This document shows, one piece after another, positions 1-9,796 of a stretch of DNA of 64,000 bases. The stretch spans positions 1-64,000 of the forward strand of contig NZ_PDNU01000003.1 of assembly GCF_002631185.1 (NCBI RefSeq). Direction: 5' to 3'. A program made the translations under genes and the position numbers. Under the pieces are notes generated by a model that was not told where the DNA came from, did not search any database, and saw only the letters and a program-made list of their open reading frames with translations. The DNA comes from Teichococcus rhizosphaerae (lineage in GTDB: Bacteria; Pseudomonadota; Alphaproteobacteria; Acetobacterales; Acetobacteraceae). How positions within the stretch are numbered: the first letter of the stretch is position 1; every line of letters begins with the position of its first letter.

Positions 1-88
1 CAGTGCTAAAAGTCCGTATCGGACCTATCAGGATGTGGGTTTGCCAATGAAACCAGAAGGAGAGAAGGAGGCGCAAATTTCAAGGTAA
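1..88 (+). CDS. 3' tail of an unidentified reading frame (partial)
   Basis: One plus-strand frame is open from the left edge to a TAA at 86-88. It would encode a short C-terminal tail, ending MKPEGEKEAQISR after an internal ATG at 47. Codons such as AAA, TAT, ATT, TCA and CAA make it look unlike the strongly GC-biased genes that follow. It could be the end of a gene cut by the window edge, possibly acquired DNA, or simply non-coding. I do not recognise the family and the fragment is too short to judge. Confidence 0.25.
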   Translation, partial: SAKSPYRTYQDVGLPMKPEGEKEAQISR

Positions 89-247
89 GCCATGCTGTCC
101 TTTCAGTGGGAATAGGACTCGCATGGCGCCTCCGACTATGCCAAAGCTGCGCCGGCCGGGGCGGAAGCCCCGCCATGGCGCCCCCTGCGCCCTGGCGGCG
201 AGCGCCCCCGGCCCCTTGTCCGACCTTCCTGCCGAAGGACCGTGTTC

Positions 248-1687
248 ATGGCCGAACGCATGCTGCAATTCGTCCGCCTTTCGCAACAGACTCCGGACAA
301 GCGCTCGGCCGAGGCCCGCCGCCAGGATTTCGGCGAGATCTACCGCCGCTTCACCGCCGAGCGGGCGGGCGAGCAGGCCAGCCGCTGCAGCCAGTGCGGC
401 GTGCCCTTCTGCTCGATCCACTGCCCGCTGAACAACAACATCCCCGACTGGCTGAAGCTGACGGCGGAAGGGCGGCTGGAGGAGGCCTACGAGGTTTCCG
501 CCGCCACCAACACCTTTCCCGAGATCTGCGGCCGCGTCTGCCCGCAGGACCGGCTCTGCGAGGGCAACTGCGTCATCGAGAAGGGGTTCGACAGCGTCAC
601 CATCGGGGCGGTGGAGAAGTTCATCACCGACACCGCCTGGGACCAGGGCTGGGTGAAGCCGCCGAAGCCCGCGCGCGAGGTGGGGCATTCGGTCGGCATC
701 ATCGGCGCGGGCCCCGCCGGCCTCGCCGCGGCCGAGCGGCTGCGGCAGCGCGGCTGGAAGGTCACGGTGTATGACCGCTACGACCGTGTCGGCGGGCTGA
801 TGATCTACGGCATCCCCAACTTCAAGCTGGAGAAGGAGGTGGTGCTGCGCCGCCACGCGCAATATGCCGAGGGCGGCATCGAGTTCGTGCTGAACTGCCA
901 GATCGGCCGCGACATCTCGCTGGCCGAGATCCGGGCGCGGCACGACGCGGTGCTGGTCGCCACCGGCGTGTACAAGGCGCGCGACATCGGCGGCCCGGGC
1001 AGCGACCTCGAGGGCATCGTCCCGGCACTCGACTATCTCACCGCCTCCAACCGCCAGGGCCTCGGCGACACGGTGCCGGCGTTCGAGAGCGGCGCGCTGA
1101 ACGCGGCGGGCAAGAAGGTGGTGGTGATCGGCGGCGGCGACACGGCGATGGACTGCGTCCGCACCGCCATCCGCCAGGGCGCCGAGAGCGTCACCTGCCT
1201 CTACCGCCGCGACAAGGCCAACATGCCGGGCTCCATGCGCGAGGTGGGCAACGCGGAGGAGGAGGGCGTGCGCTTCGCCTGGCTCTGCGCGCCGGAGGGC
1301 TTCGAGGGCGACGGGGGCAAGGTCGGCGCCGTGCGCGCGGTGCGGATGCATCTCGGCCTGCCCGACGCCACCGGCCGCCAGCAGGTGGAGCCGATCCCCG
1401 GCAGCGCCTTCGCCGAGCCGGCCGACCTCGTCATCAAGGCGCTGGGCTTCGACCCCGAGGACCTGCCCACCCTGTTCGGCGAGCCCGGCCTGACCGTCAG
1501 CCGCTGGGGCACGCTGACGGTGGACCGCCGCAGCATGATGACCAACCTCCCCGGCGTCTTCGCCGCCGGCGACATCGTGCGCGGCGCGAGCCTCGTGGTG
1601 TGGGGCATCCGCGATGGCCGCGACGCGGCCGACCAGATCGAGAAGTACGTGCTGGCGAAGGCTTCGCCGGCCATGGCGGCGGAGTGA
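248..1687 (+). CDS. gltD: glutamate synthase (NADPH) small subunit
   Basis: Small (beta) subunit of NADPH-dependent GOGAT. It oxidises NADPH on FAD and passes electrons through iron-sulfur clusters to GltB for ammonia assimilation in the cytoplasm. The 479-residue product has the GltD order: an N-terminal cysteine-rich ferredoxin-like part (CSQC...C...HC near residues 47-59, then CGRVC...C...C), a Rossmann GIIGAGPAG motif near 152, a second dinucleotide motif VVIGGGDTAMD near 293, and the closing FAAGD(I)VRG segment. ATG 248 is preferred over GTG 242 because AAGGA at 235-239 lies eight bases upstream. gltB follows five bases later, so the two are co-transcribed in gltD-gltB order. The leader before it contains a small CGGGGC/GCCCCG hairpin at 157-172. 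Confidence 0.96.
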   Translation: MAERMLQFVRLSQQTPDKRSAEARRQDFGEIYRRFTAERAGEQASRCSQCGVPFCSIHCPLNNNIPDWLKLTAEGRLEEAYEVSAATNTFPEICGRVCPQDRLCEGNCVIEKGFDSVTIGAVEKFITDTAWDQGWVKPPKPAREVGHSVGIIGAGPAGLAAAERLRQRGWKVTVYDRYDRVGGLMIYGIPNFKLEKEVVLRRHAQYAEGGIEFVLNCQIGRDISLAEIRARHDAVLVATGVYKARDIGGPGSDLEGIVPALDYLTASNRQGLGDTVPAFESGALNAAGKKVVVIGGGDTAMDCVRTAIRQGAESVTCLYRRDKANMPGSMREVGNAEEEGVRFAWLCAPEGFEGDGGKVGAVRAVRMHLGLPDATGRQQVEPIPGSAFAEPADLVIKALGFDPEDLPTLFGEPGLTVSRWGTLTVDRRSMMTNLPGVFAAGDIVRGASLVVWGIRDGRDAADQIEKYVLAKASPAMAAE

Positions 1688-1692
1688 CCGAT

Positions 1693-4600
1693 ATGACCCA
1701 GTTCGAGAACGCCTCCGGACGCGCCGCCGAGAACGGTGCCGCCTTCGCCGAGAGCTTCCGCCGCAACGCCGCGCTGCTCTCGGGTGCGGCGCATGTCGAT
1801 GTCACCGAGCACGATGCCTGCGGCGTCGGCCTTGTCGCCGCGCTGGACGGCCGCGCGCGGCGCGACGTGGTGCAGGCGGGCATCGACGCGCTGAAGGCGG
1901 TGTGGCACCGCGGCGCCGTGGATGCCGACGGCAAGACCGGCGACGGGGCCGGCATCCACATCGAGATCCCGCAGGACTTCTTCGCCGAGGTGGTGGAGCG
2001 CGGCGGCGACCGGCTGCGTCCGGGCCGCATCGCGGTGGGCCAGATCTTCCTGCCCAAGACCGACCTTTCGGCGCAGGAGCGCTGCCGCCAGATCGTCGAG
2101 ACCGAGATCCTGAACGCCGGCTACAACATCTATGGCTGGCGCCAGGTGCCGATCGACGTCTCCTGCATCGGCGAAAAGGCGAATGCGACGCGCCCCGAGA
2201 TCGAGCAGATCCTGATCTACGACCCGGAGCAGCGCGACATCGCGACGATGGAGCGCGACCTCTACGTCATCCGCCGCCGCATCGAGAAGCAGGCCATCCT
2301 GGCGCAGGTGCCCGAGCTCTACCTGTGCAGCCTGTCCGCCCGCTCGATCATCTACAAGGGCATGTTCCTGGCGGAGAACATCACCGACTTCTACCCCGAC
2401 CTGCTGGACGAGCGCTTCGTCAGCCGCTTCGCCATCTATCACCAGCGCTACAGCACCAACACCTTCCCCACCTGGCGCCTGGCGCAGCCCTTCCGGATGC
2501 TGGCCCATAACGGCGAGATCAACACCGTCCACGGCAACATCAACTGGATGAAGAGCCACGAGACGCGGCTCGCCCACCGGCTGCTCGACCCCTTCATGGA
2601 GGACATCAAGCCGGTGGTGCAGGCGGGCGGCTCGGACACCGCGACGCTCGACAACGTCTTCGAGCTGCTGGTGCGCGGCGGGCGCGACGCGCCCATGGCC
2701 AAGGCCATGCTCATCCCCGAGAGCATCGGCAGCAACGCCACCATGCCGGCGGCGCATCGCGACCTGTTCATGTACTGCAACGCCGTGATGGAGCCCTGGG
2801 ACGGCCCCGCCGCGCTTTGCGCCACCGACGGGCGCTGGGCGATCGCCGGCCTCGACCGCAACGGCCTGCGCCCGATCCGCTACACCGTCACGGCCGACAA
2901 GCTGCTGATCGTGGGCTCCGAGACGGGCATGGTGAAGCTGGCCGAGAGCGAGATCGTGGCCAAGGGCCGCGTCGGTCCCGGCCAGTGCATCGCGGTCGAC
3001 CTCGACGAGGCGCGCTTCTATGGCGACACCGCGCTCAAGGACATGCTGGCCGCCCGCCATCCCTTCGGCGATTGGGTGAACCGCACCACGCGCATCGACG
3101 ACATCGTCCGCGCCGAGGTGGACGAGGCGCCGGCGCTGAGCGGCGAGGCGCTGCGCCGGCGCCAGCTCGCCATGGGCGTCACCATGGAGGACCTGGAGAC
3201 CATCCTCCAGCCGATGGCGGAGGAGGCGGCGGAGGCGATCGGCAGCATGGGCGACGACACGCCCATCGCCGTGCTCTCCAACCAGTACCGCGGCCTGCAC
3301 CACTACTTCCGGCAGACCTTCGCGCAGGTGACCAACCCGCCGATCGACAGCCTGCGCGAGACGCGGGTGATGACGATCAAGACCCGCCTCGGCAACCTGG
3401 GCAACATCCTCGACGAGGACCCCACCCAGTGCGACATGCTGATGCTGGACAGCCCCGTGCTGAGCAACGCCGAGTTCACGGCGATGCGCGGCTACATGGG
3501 CGACACGGCCTGCGAGGTGGACAGCACCTTCCCCGTGGCGGAAGGCGAGGCCGGGCTGCGCCGGGCCTTGGAGCGCATCCGCCACGAGGCGGAGGAGGGG
3601 GTCCGCTCCGGCTGCGCCCATGTCATCCTCACGGACGAGAACCAGGGGCCCGAGCGCGCCGCCATCCCGATGATCCTGGCGGTGGGCGCGGTCCATACGC
3701 ATCTGGTGCGCAACTCGCTCCGCACCTTCACCAGCCTGAACGTGCGGGCCGGCGAGTGCATGGACGTGCACTACTTCGCGGTGCTGATCGGCGCCGGCGC
3801 CACCACGGTCAACGCCTATCTCGCGCAGGAAAGCATCGCCGACCGGCACCGCCGGGGCCTGTTCGGGCAGAAGTCGCTGAAGGACTGCGTGGCCTCCTAC
3901 CGCCGCGCGGTGGACAAGGGCCTGCTCAAGATCATGTCCAAGATCGGCATCTCGGTGCTGTCCTCCTACCGGGGGGGCATGAACTTCGAGGCGATCGGGC
4001 TTTCGCGCGCGCTGGTGGGCGAGTTCTTCCCCGGCATGCAGAGCCGCATCTCCGGCATCGGCCTCTCCGGCATCGCGCGCCGGGTGCTGGCCATGCACCG
4101 CAAGGCCTGGCAGGGCGAGGCGCCGGTGCTCTCGGTGGGCGGCCTCTACAAGCTGCGCCGCCGCGGCGAGGCGCACGCCTTCGAGGGCAGCCTGATCCAC
4201 ATGCTGCAGCACGCGGTGGAGACGGACAGCTACCAGACCTTCAAGCGCTACTCGGACGCGGTGCGCAAGCTGCCGCCCGTGGCGCTGCGCGACCTGCTCG
4301 ACTTCCGCGCCGAGGCGACCCGGCCGATCGCCATCGAGGAGGTCGAGAGCATCACCGAGATCCGCAAGCGCCTGGTCGCGCCCGGCATCTCCCTCGGCGC
4401 GCTGAGCCCCGAGGCGCATGAGACGCTCTCCATCGCCATGAACCGCATCGGCGCCCGCTCCGACAGCGGCGAGGGCGGCGAGGACGCCGAGCGCGCCCGG
4501 CCGCGCGCCAATGGCGACAACGCCAACTCCGCCATCAAGCAGATCGCCTCGGGCCGCTTCGGCGTCACGGCCGAGTACCTGAACAACTGCAAGGAGATCG

Positions 4601-6252
4601 AGATCAAGGTGGCGCAGGGCGCCAAGCCCGGCGAGGGCGGCCAGCTCCCGGGCTTCAAGGTGAGCGGCATCATCGCGAAGCTGCGCCACGCGACGCCGGG
4701 CGTCACCCTGATCAGCCCGCCGCCGCACCACGACATCTACTCGATCGAGGACCTGGCGCAGCTCATCTACGACCTGAAGCAGATCAACCCCGAGGCGTCG
4801 GTCTGCGTGAAGCTGGTCTCGCGCTCAGGGATCGGCACCATCGCGGCGGGCGTCGCCAAGGCCAAGGCGGACGCCATCCTGGTGTCCGGCCATTCGGGCG
4901 GCACCGGCGCCTCGCCGGTCTCCTCCATCAAGTATGCCGGCCTGCCCTGGGAGATGGGGCTGTCCGAGACGCATCAGGTGCTGCTGCTCAACCGGCTGCG
5001 CCACCGCGTGAAGCTGCGCACCGATGGCGGCCTCAAGACGGGGCGCGACGTGGTGATCGCGGCCATGCTGGGCGCCGAGGAGTTCGGCATCGGCACCGCC
5101 TCCCTCGTCGCCATGGGCTGCATCATGGTGCGGCAGTGCCATTCCAACACCTGCCCCGTCGGCGTCTGCACCCAGGACGAGACGCTGCGGCAGAAGTTCG
5201 AGGGCACGCCGGAGAAGGTCATCAACCTGTTCTCCTTCATCGCCGAGGAGATCCGCGAGATCCTGGCCGGGCTCGGCTTCCGCCGGCTGGAGGAGGTGAT
5301 CGGCCGCACCGACCTGCTGAAGCAGGTCAGCCGCGGCGCCGACGACCTCGACGACCTCGACCTGAACCCGCTGCTGGTGCAGGCCGATGCCGGCCCCTAT
5401 CCGCGCCACTGCACGCTGGAAGGCCGCAACGAGGTGCCGGAGACGCTGGACGCCGACATGATCCGCGATGCCTCCGCGCTGTTCGAGCGGGGCGAGAAGA
5501 TGCAGCTCGCCTACAACATCCGCAACACGCACCGCGCCATCGGCACCAAGATCAGCAGCAAGATCACCCGCAAGTTCGGCATGACCGGGCTGCAGCCGGG
5601 CCACCTGACGGTGCGGCTGCGGGGCAGCGCGGGCCAGTCGCTCGGCGCCTTCGCCGTGCGCGGGCTGAAGCTGGAGGTGCTGGGAGACGCCAACGACTAT
5701 GTCGGCAAGGGCCTGTCGGGCGGCACCATCGTGGTGCGGCCGGCGCCGTCCTCGCCGCTGGTGTGGAACGAGAACTCCATCGTCGGCAACACCTGCCTCT
5801 ATGGCGCGACGGCGGGCGAGTTCTTCGCCGCCGGCCAGGCGGGCGAGCGCTTCGCCGTGCGCAACTCCGGCGCCACGGCGGTGGTCGAGGGCGTCGGCGC
5901 CAATGGCTGCGAGTACATGACGGGCGGCGTGGTGGTCATCCTGGGCAGCGTGGGCGACAATTTCGGCGCGGGCTTCACCGGTGGCCAGGCCTTCATCTAC
6001 GACGCGGACGCCACCTTCGAGCAGCGGCTGAACCCGGACACGCTGGTCTGGCGCCGCCTGTCCTCCGTCCATTGGGAGGGCGTGCTGCAATCGCTGATCG
6101 CCCGCCACGCGGCGGAGACCGGCTCGCGCCACGCGGCGCGGCTGCTGAACGACTGGGACAGCGAGCGCGGCCATTTCTGGCAGGTCGTGCCGAAGGAGTA
6201 TGTCCGCTACCTGCCGCAGCCGCTGGAGGCCGTGGCGATCGCGGCGGAATAA
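1693..6252 (+). CDS. gltB: glutamate synthase (NADPH) large subunit
   Basis: Large (alpha) subunit of GOGAT. It releases ammonia from glutamine and channels it to 2-oxoglutarate to give two glutamates. The product is 1519 residues, the usual length. A short propeptide precedes the amidotransferase nucleophile Cys43 in HDACGVG, which must be exposed by cleavage. The FMN-binding synthase domain carries the 3Fe-4S motif CIMVRQC-HSNTC around Cys1143, 1149 and 1154, and the glycine-rich GXGXG repeat domain is at the C terminus. The frame stays open upstream to 1600 inside gltD, but ATG 1693 (MTQFEN) just after the gltD stop is the natural start. Confidence 0.97.
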   Translation: MTQFENASGRAAENGAAFAESFRRNAALLSGAAHVDVTEHDACGVGLVAALDGRARRDVVQAGIDALKAVWHRGAVDADGKTGDGAGIHIEIPQDFFAEVVERGGDRLRPGRIAVGQIFLPKTDLSAQERCRQIVETEILNAGYNIYGWRQVPIDVSCIGEKANATRPEIEQILIYDPEQRDIATMERDLYVIRRRIEKQAILAQVPELYLCSLSARSIIYKGMFLAENITDFYPDLLDERFVSRFAIYHQRYSTNTFPTWRLAQPFRMLAHNGEINTVHGNINWMKSHETRLAHRLLDPFMEDIKPVVQAGGSDTATLDNVFELLVRGGRDAPMAKAMLIPESIGSNATMPAAHRDLFMYCNAVMEPWDGPAALCATDGRWAIAGLDRNGLRPIRYTVTADKLLIVGSETGMVKLAESEIVAKGRVGPGQCIAVDLDEARFYGDTALKDMLAARHPFGDWVNRTTRIDDIVRAEVDEAPALSGEALRRRQLAMGVTMEDLETILQPMAEEAAEAIGSMGDDTPIAVLSNQYRGLHHYFRQTFAQVTNPPIDSLRETRVMTIKTRLGNLGNILDEDPTQCDMLMLDSPVLSNAEFTAMRGYMGDTACEVDSTFPVAEGEAGLRRALERIRHEAEEGVRSGCAHVILTDENQGPERAAIPMILAVGAVHTHLVRNSLRTFTSLNVRAGECMDVHYFAVLIGAGATTVNAYLAQESIADRHRRGLFGQKSLKDCVASYRRAVDKGLLKIMSKIGISVLSSYRGGMNFEAIGLSRALVGEFFPGMQSRISGIGLSGIARRVLAMHRKAWQGEAPVLSVGGLYKLRRRGEAHAFEGSLIHMLQHAVETDSYQTFKRYSDAVRKLPPVALRDLLDFRAEATRPIAIEEVESITEIRKRLVAPGISLGALSPEAHETLSIAMNRIGARSDSGEGGEDAERARPRANGDNANSAIKQIASGRFGVTAEYLNNCKEIEIKVAQGAKPGEGGQLPGFKVSGIIAKLRHATPGVTLISPPPHHDIYSIEDLAQLIYDLKQINPEASVCVKLVSRSGIGTIAAGVAKAKADAILVSGHSGGTGASPVSSIKYAGLPWEMGLSETHQVLLLNRLRHRVKLRTDGGLKTGRDVVIAAMLGAEEFGIGTASLVAMGCIMVRQCHSNTCPVGVCTQDETLRQKFEGTPEKVINLFSFIAEEIREILAGLGFRRLEEVIGRTDLLKQVSRGADDLDDLDLNPLLVQADAGPYPRHCTLEGRNEVPETLDADMIRDASALFERGEKMQLAYNIRNTHRAIGTKISSKITRKFGMTGLQPGHLTVRLRGSAGQSLGAFAVRGLKLEVLGDANDYVGKGLSGGTIVVRPAPSSPLVWNENSIVGNTCLYGATAGEFFAAGQAGERFAVRNSGATAVVEGVGANGCEYMTGGVVVILGSVGDNFGAGFTGGQAFIYDADATFEQRLNPDTLVWRRLSSVHWEGVLQSLIARHAAETGSRHAARLLNDWDSERGHFWQVVPKEYVRYLPQPLEAVAIAAE

Positions 6253-6330
6253 TGGCCAAGTTTGCGTGACCAGGCCCGGAAAGGCCGGCCATCTGCTCAC
6301 GATTCCGTGAGCGCCATCTTTGCGATCACG

Positions 6331-6357
6331 GGGGCGGCGTGCGATAAGCGCCGCCCC
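6331..6357 (+). terminator. stem-loop after gltB
   Basis: A perfect 9-bp stem, GGGGCGGCG (6331-6339) with CGCCGCCCC (6349-6357), encloses a nine-base loop and is followed by TTCCTGTCT. The stem is strong but the T tract is poor, so termination is plausible rather than certain. Confidence 0.4.
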
Positions 6358-6377
6358 TTCCTGTCTCGGCCCGGTGC

Positions 6378-7046
6378 ATGCGAATCCTCTACCATCTGCC
6401 TCTCTCCCCCTATGCGCGCAAAGTGCGTCTGGTCCTCAGCGAGAAGCGCATCCCCTTCGAGTTGCGGGTGGAGCGGGTCTGGGAGCGGCGGGAGGAGTTC
6501 CTGGGCCTGAACCCCGCCTGCACCGTGCCGGTGCTGGAGGAGGAGAACGGCCTCGTCCTGGCCGACAGCTACGCCATCTGCGAATACCTGGACGAGGCCT
6601 ATCCCGACCTGCCGCTGCTCGGCCGGACGCTGGGCGAGCGGGCGGAGGTGCGCCGGCTCGTCGCCTGGTTCGATGGCAAGTTCGCCCGCGAGGTGACGGA
6701 GAACCTGCTCTACGAGAAGCAGATGAAGCGGCTGCTCGGGCGCGGCAACCCGGATGCCGCCGCCATCCGCGCGGGCTACGCCAACCTCAAGCCGCATCTC
6801 GACTATCTGGGCTGGCTGGCCGAGACGCGGCTCTGGCTCGCCGGCAACGCGCTCTCCCTCGCCGACCTCGCCGCCGCCGCCCACCTCTCGGCGCTCGACT
6901 ACATCGGCGACCTCGACTGGTCGCTGAACGAGAGCGCCAAGGACTGGTATGCGCGGGTGAAGTCCCGTCCCGCCTTCCGCTCCCTGCTGGCGGACCGGGT
7001 GAGCGGCGTGAACCCGCCCGTCCATTACGCCGACCTCGACTTCTGA
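6378..7046 (+). CDS. glutathione S-transferase family protein
   Basis: A 222-residue two-domain GST-like protein, probably cytosolic, for conjugation or detoxification with glutathione. The N-terminal thioredoxin-fold half has SPYARKVR near residue 9 in the position of the catalytic Ser/Cys region, the cis-proline TVPVLEE segment near 50 and the ADSYAICEYLDE helix near 66. These are hallmarks of the GST N domain. The C-terminal helical half ends with the WYARVKSRPAFRSLL segment typical of beta-proteobacterial-like GSTs. It stands alone between gltB and a convergent deacetylase gene. The substrate cannot be read from sequence. Confidence 0.9.
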   Translation: MRILYHLPLSPYARKVRLVLSEKRIPFELRVERVWERREEFLGLNPACTVPVLEEENGLVLADSYAICEYLDEAYPDLPLLGRTLGERAEVRRLVAWFDGKFAREVTENLLYEKQMKRLLGRGNPDAAAIRAGYANLKPHLDYLGWLAETRLWLAGNALSLADLAAAAHLSALDYIGDLDWSLNESAKDWYARVKSRPAFRSLLADRVSGVNPPVHYADLDF

Positions 7047-7061
7047 AGGCCGGCCACGGGG

Positions 7062-7089
7062 GGAGGGCGCCGCCTTTCCCCCGCCCTCC
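7062..7089. terminator. stem-loop between convergent genes
   Basis: GGAGGGCG (7062-7069) pairs with CGCCCTCC (7082-7089), an 8-bp stem with a 12-base loop. It sits exactly between the GST gene ending at 7046 and the convergent deacetylase gene whose stop starts at 7090. This position fits a shared terminator, although no long T run follows. Confidence 0.4.
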
Positions 7090-7995
7090 TCAGGGCACCA
7101 TGCCCTCGGGCAGTGCCAGAACATGGTCCAGGATGGCGCCGGCGGTGGTGATCCACACCGTGTCGCGCTCCGCCGCGATCCGCTCCAGCGCGCCGCGCAG
7201 CGCCCGCAGCCGGTAGGGCTGCCCCACCAGATAGGGGTGCAGCGCGATGCCCATCACCTGGGGCTGGCCGTCCCGCGCCACCTGCCGCAGCCGCTCCTCG
7301 AAATCCGCCACGATCATCCGCGCGAACCGCTCCGCGCCATCCTTGCGGGCGACGATGGCGGGAATGTCGTTCACCTCCTGCGGATAGGGGATGGCGAGCA
7401 GCCGCCCCGCCCGGGTCCGCATCCAGATCGGCTGGTCGTCGGCGCACCAGTTCAGCGTGTAGCGGTAGCCGGCCTCGGCCAGCAGGTCGGGGGTGACGAG
7501 GCTCTCGGCGATCCAGGGCGAGAGCCAGCCGCGCGGCGGCGCCCCCTCGGCGGCGGCGATGGCGGCGGTGGCCTCGGCGATCAGCGCCGCCTCCGCCGCC
7601 TCGTCCAGCGTGCTCTGCCGCTCGCTGTTGGTGCGGCCATGGCCGGCGATCTCGTCGCCGCGCGCCCGGTGGGCGGCCACGAGCTGCGGCGCGTGGCCAT
7701 ACATCGCGCTGTTCAGCAGCACGGTGGCGGGCAGCGACAGCTCGTCGAGCAGGTCGAGCATGCGCCAGGCGCCGACGCGGTTGCCGTAGTCCCGCCAGGC
7801 ATGGTTCAGCACGTCCGGCTGCGGGCCGCCGCCGCCATTGGCACCCGGCGCCAGCTCCGCCCCCAGCCCCTGGCCGAAGGCGAAGTGCTCCAGGTTGAGG
7901 CCGACATACACCGCCAGCCGCGTGCCTCCGGGCCATTCATAGGCGGGGCGGCCGCGCCAGGGGCGGTAATCGTAGCGGCCATGGCCTGGCAGCAT
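7090..7995 (-). CDS. polysaccharide deacetylase family protein (NodB-like)
   Basis: A 301-residue carbohydrate-esterase-4-like protein of the subgroup related to PuuE/allantoinase-type deacetylases. Such enzymes hydrolyse an N-acyl or amide bond with a metal. Visible motifs are the LLDELSLPATVLLNS strand, the GHGRTNSE segment (His region of motif 2), the SPWIAES loop and a late IALHPYLVGQ motif with the catalytic His. There is no signal peptide, so it is cytoplasmic, which argues against a cell-wall polymer as substrate. The start at 7995 (MLPGHGRYDYRP) is chosen because CCGGAGGAAA lies just upstream; the frame itself is open further, to 8064. Confidence 0.85.
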   Translation of the reverse strand: MLPGHGRYDYRPWRGRPAYEWPGGTRLAVYVGLNLEHFAFGQGLGAELAPGANGGGGPQPDVLNHAWRDYGNRVGAWRMLDLLDELSLPATVLLNSAMYGHAPQLVAAHRARGDEIAGHGRTNSERQSTLDEAAEAALIAEATAAIAAAEGAPPRGWLSPWIAESLVTPDLLAEAGYRYTLNWCADDQPIWMRTRAGRLLAIPYPQEVNDIPAIVARKDGAERFARMIVADFEERLRQVARDGQPQVMGIALHPYLVGQPYRLRALRGALERIAAERDTVWITTAGAILDHVLALPEGMVP

Positions 7996-8111
7996 GGGCT
8001 TTTCCTCCGGAGGTGTGCAGACAAAGCACAGCCGCCAAGCAAAGGGCAGGCCAGGCGCCGCCACATGCCTCCACAGTTCCCGCGCCGCGCGAAAGCCGCT
8101 AGAACCCGCCC

Positions 8112-9791
8112 ATGTCCAAGCCCCCGCCGGCCGAGGCGGCCCGGGCCCGCGCCCTGCTCTCCGCGACCGCCCGCTCGGGTCGGGCGCGGCTGGCGCGTCC
8201 CATCCTGCTCGGCCTTGCCTCGATCGCCTGCGGCATCGCCCAGGCCTGGCTGATCGCCACCGTGCTGGCCACCCTGCTCGGCCACGGCACCGCCGGCTGG
8301 GCGGAGCTGGCCGGCGCCGCCTCCCTGGCGCTGCTGTCCATCGCGCTCGGCGTGGCGCAGGAGGCGGCGCAGGCCGATGCCGGCGCCGCCGCCCGGGCCG
8401 GGCTGCGCCGCCGCGCCTTTGCCCGCCTGCTGCGCGCCGGCCCGGCCGATGAGCGGCCGGTGGGCGAGCGCGCCACCCTGGTGGTGGACCGCATCGAGGC
8501 GCTGGACGGCTATTTCTCCCGCTGGCTGCCCGCCGCCGCCCTGGCCGTCGCCGGCCCGCTGCTGATCGCCATCGCCGTCGCCGCCGAGGACCCGCTGAGC
8601 GGGCTGATCCTGTTCGTGGCCGGCGCCATGGTGCCGGTGGGCATGGCGGTGACGGGCATCGGCGCGGCGCTGGCCAGCCGGCAGCAATTCGACGCGCTGC
8701 AGGCGCTCTCGGGCCGCTTCCTCGACCGCATGCGCGGCCTGCCGCAGCTGGTGCTGTTCCGCCGGCAGGAGGCGGAGGCGGAGGCGCTCGCCGCCGCCGC
8801 CGACGAGCTGCGCCGCCGCACCATGCGCGTGCTGCGCGTGGCCTTCCTGTCCGGCCTGGTGCTGGAGGTGATCTTCGCCGCGGTGCTGGGCTGCCTCGCC
8901 TGGCGGCACGGCAACCTGCTGGTGGGCGGCCACCCGGCGCCGCAGGCGGCGCTGTTCTGCCTGCTGATGGTGCCGGGCTTCTTCGCGCCGCTGCGCGCCT
9001 TCTCCGCCGCCTATCACGAGCGCATGGCCGCCAACGGCGCCGCCGCCGCGCTCGCGCCCCTGCTGGAAGGACCGGACGAGGAGGAGGGGCTGCAACTGGC
9101 GGAGATCCCGCCCAGCGTGGTGGTCACCTTCGAGCATGTGGCCCTCACCTACGACCCGGCGCGCGGCCCCGCGCTGACCGACCTCACCTTCCGCGTGCTG
9201 CCGGGCGAGGCGCTGGTGCTGGCCGGCCCTTCCGGCTCCGGCAAGTCCTCCGTGCTGCGGCTGCTGATGGGCTTCCACGCCCCCGATGGCGGGCGCATCG
9301 CGCTGAACGGGCGGGACGCCACCACGCTGCGCCCGGCCGAGCTGCGCCGGCTTTCCGCCTATGTCGGGCAGAAGGCGCACCTGTTCCGCGCCTCCATCCG
9401 CGAGAACATCCTGCTCGCCCGCCCCGATGCCACCCCGGCCGAGGTGGAGGCCGCCGCCCGCGCCGCCCATGTCGCCGAGTTCGCGGCCGCGCTGCCGCAG
9501 GGACTGGACACGCTGGTGGGCGAGGGGGGCTTCGGCCTGTCCGGCGGGCAGGCGCAGCGCGTGGCCATCGCCCGCGCCTTCCTGCGCAACGCGCCCCTGG
9601 TGCTGCTCGACGAGCCCACGGCGCATCTCGACCCCGGCACCGAGGCGCAGGTGCTGGACAGCCTGCGCCGCCTTTGCGCCGGGCGCACCGCCATCATCGC
9701 CACCCATTCGCCGGCGCTGCGCGCCCGCTTCAGCCGCGTGCTGGAGCTGGAGCAGGGCCGCGCCACCCTCTCCCGCATGGCCGGGGAGTGA
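8112..9791 (+). CDS. cydD: heterodimeric ABC exporter subunit CydD
   Basis: First half-transporter (559 residues) of the CydDC inner-membrane ABC exporter, which moves cysteine/glutathione or heme-related reductants to the periplasm and is needed for cytochrome bd assembly. The N-terminal ~320 residues hold the hydrophobic transmembrane domain. The nucleotide-binding domain has Walker A GPSGSGKSS near residue 372, signature LSGGQAQR near 475 and Walker B VLLLDEPTAHLD near 495. cydC begins five bases after its stop. No cydAB oxidase genes lie in the window. Confidence 0.92.
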   Translation: MSKPPPAEAARARALLSATARSGRARLARPILLGLASIACGIAQAWLIATVLATLLGHGTAGWAELAGAASLALLSIALGVAQEAAQADAGAAARAGLRRRAFARLLRAGPADERPVGERATLVVDRIEALDGYFSRWLPAAALAVAGPLLIAIAVAAEDPLSGLILFVAGAMVPVGMAVTGIGAALASRQQFDALQALSGRFLDRMRGLPQLVLFRRQEAEAEALAAAADELRRRTMRVLRVAFLSGLVLEVIFAAVLGCLAWRHGNLLVGGHPAPQAALFCLLMVPGFFAPLRAFSAAYHERMAANGAAAALAPLLEGPDEEEGLQLAEIPPSVVVTFEHVALTYDPARGPALTDLTFRVLPGEALVLAGPSGSGKSSVLRLLMGFHAPDGGRIALNGRDATTLRPAELRRLSAYVGQKAHLFRASIRENILLARPDATPAEVEAAARAAHVAEFAAALPQGLDTLVGEGGFGLSGGQAQRVAIARAFLRNAPLVLLDEPTAHLDPGTEAQVLDSLRRLCAGRTAIIATHSPALRARFSRVLELEQGRATLSRMAGE

Positions 9792-9796
9792 GCACC

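Noticed and set aside
1201-4731. A 1176-codon minus-strand open frame antisense to gltB
   Set aside because: Stop codons are rare by chance at this GC; gltB in the other strand is full length with all motifs, and the antisense product is His/Ala/Arg-rich without any family pattern.
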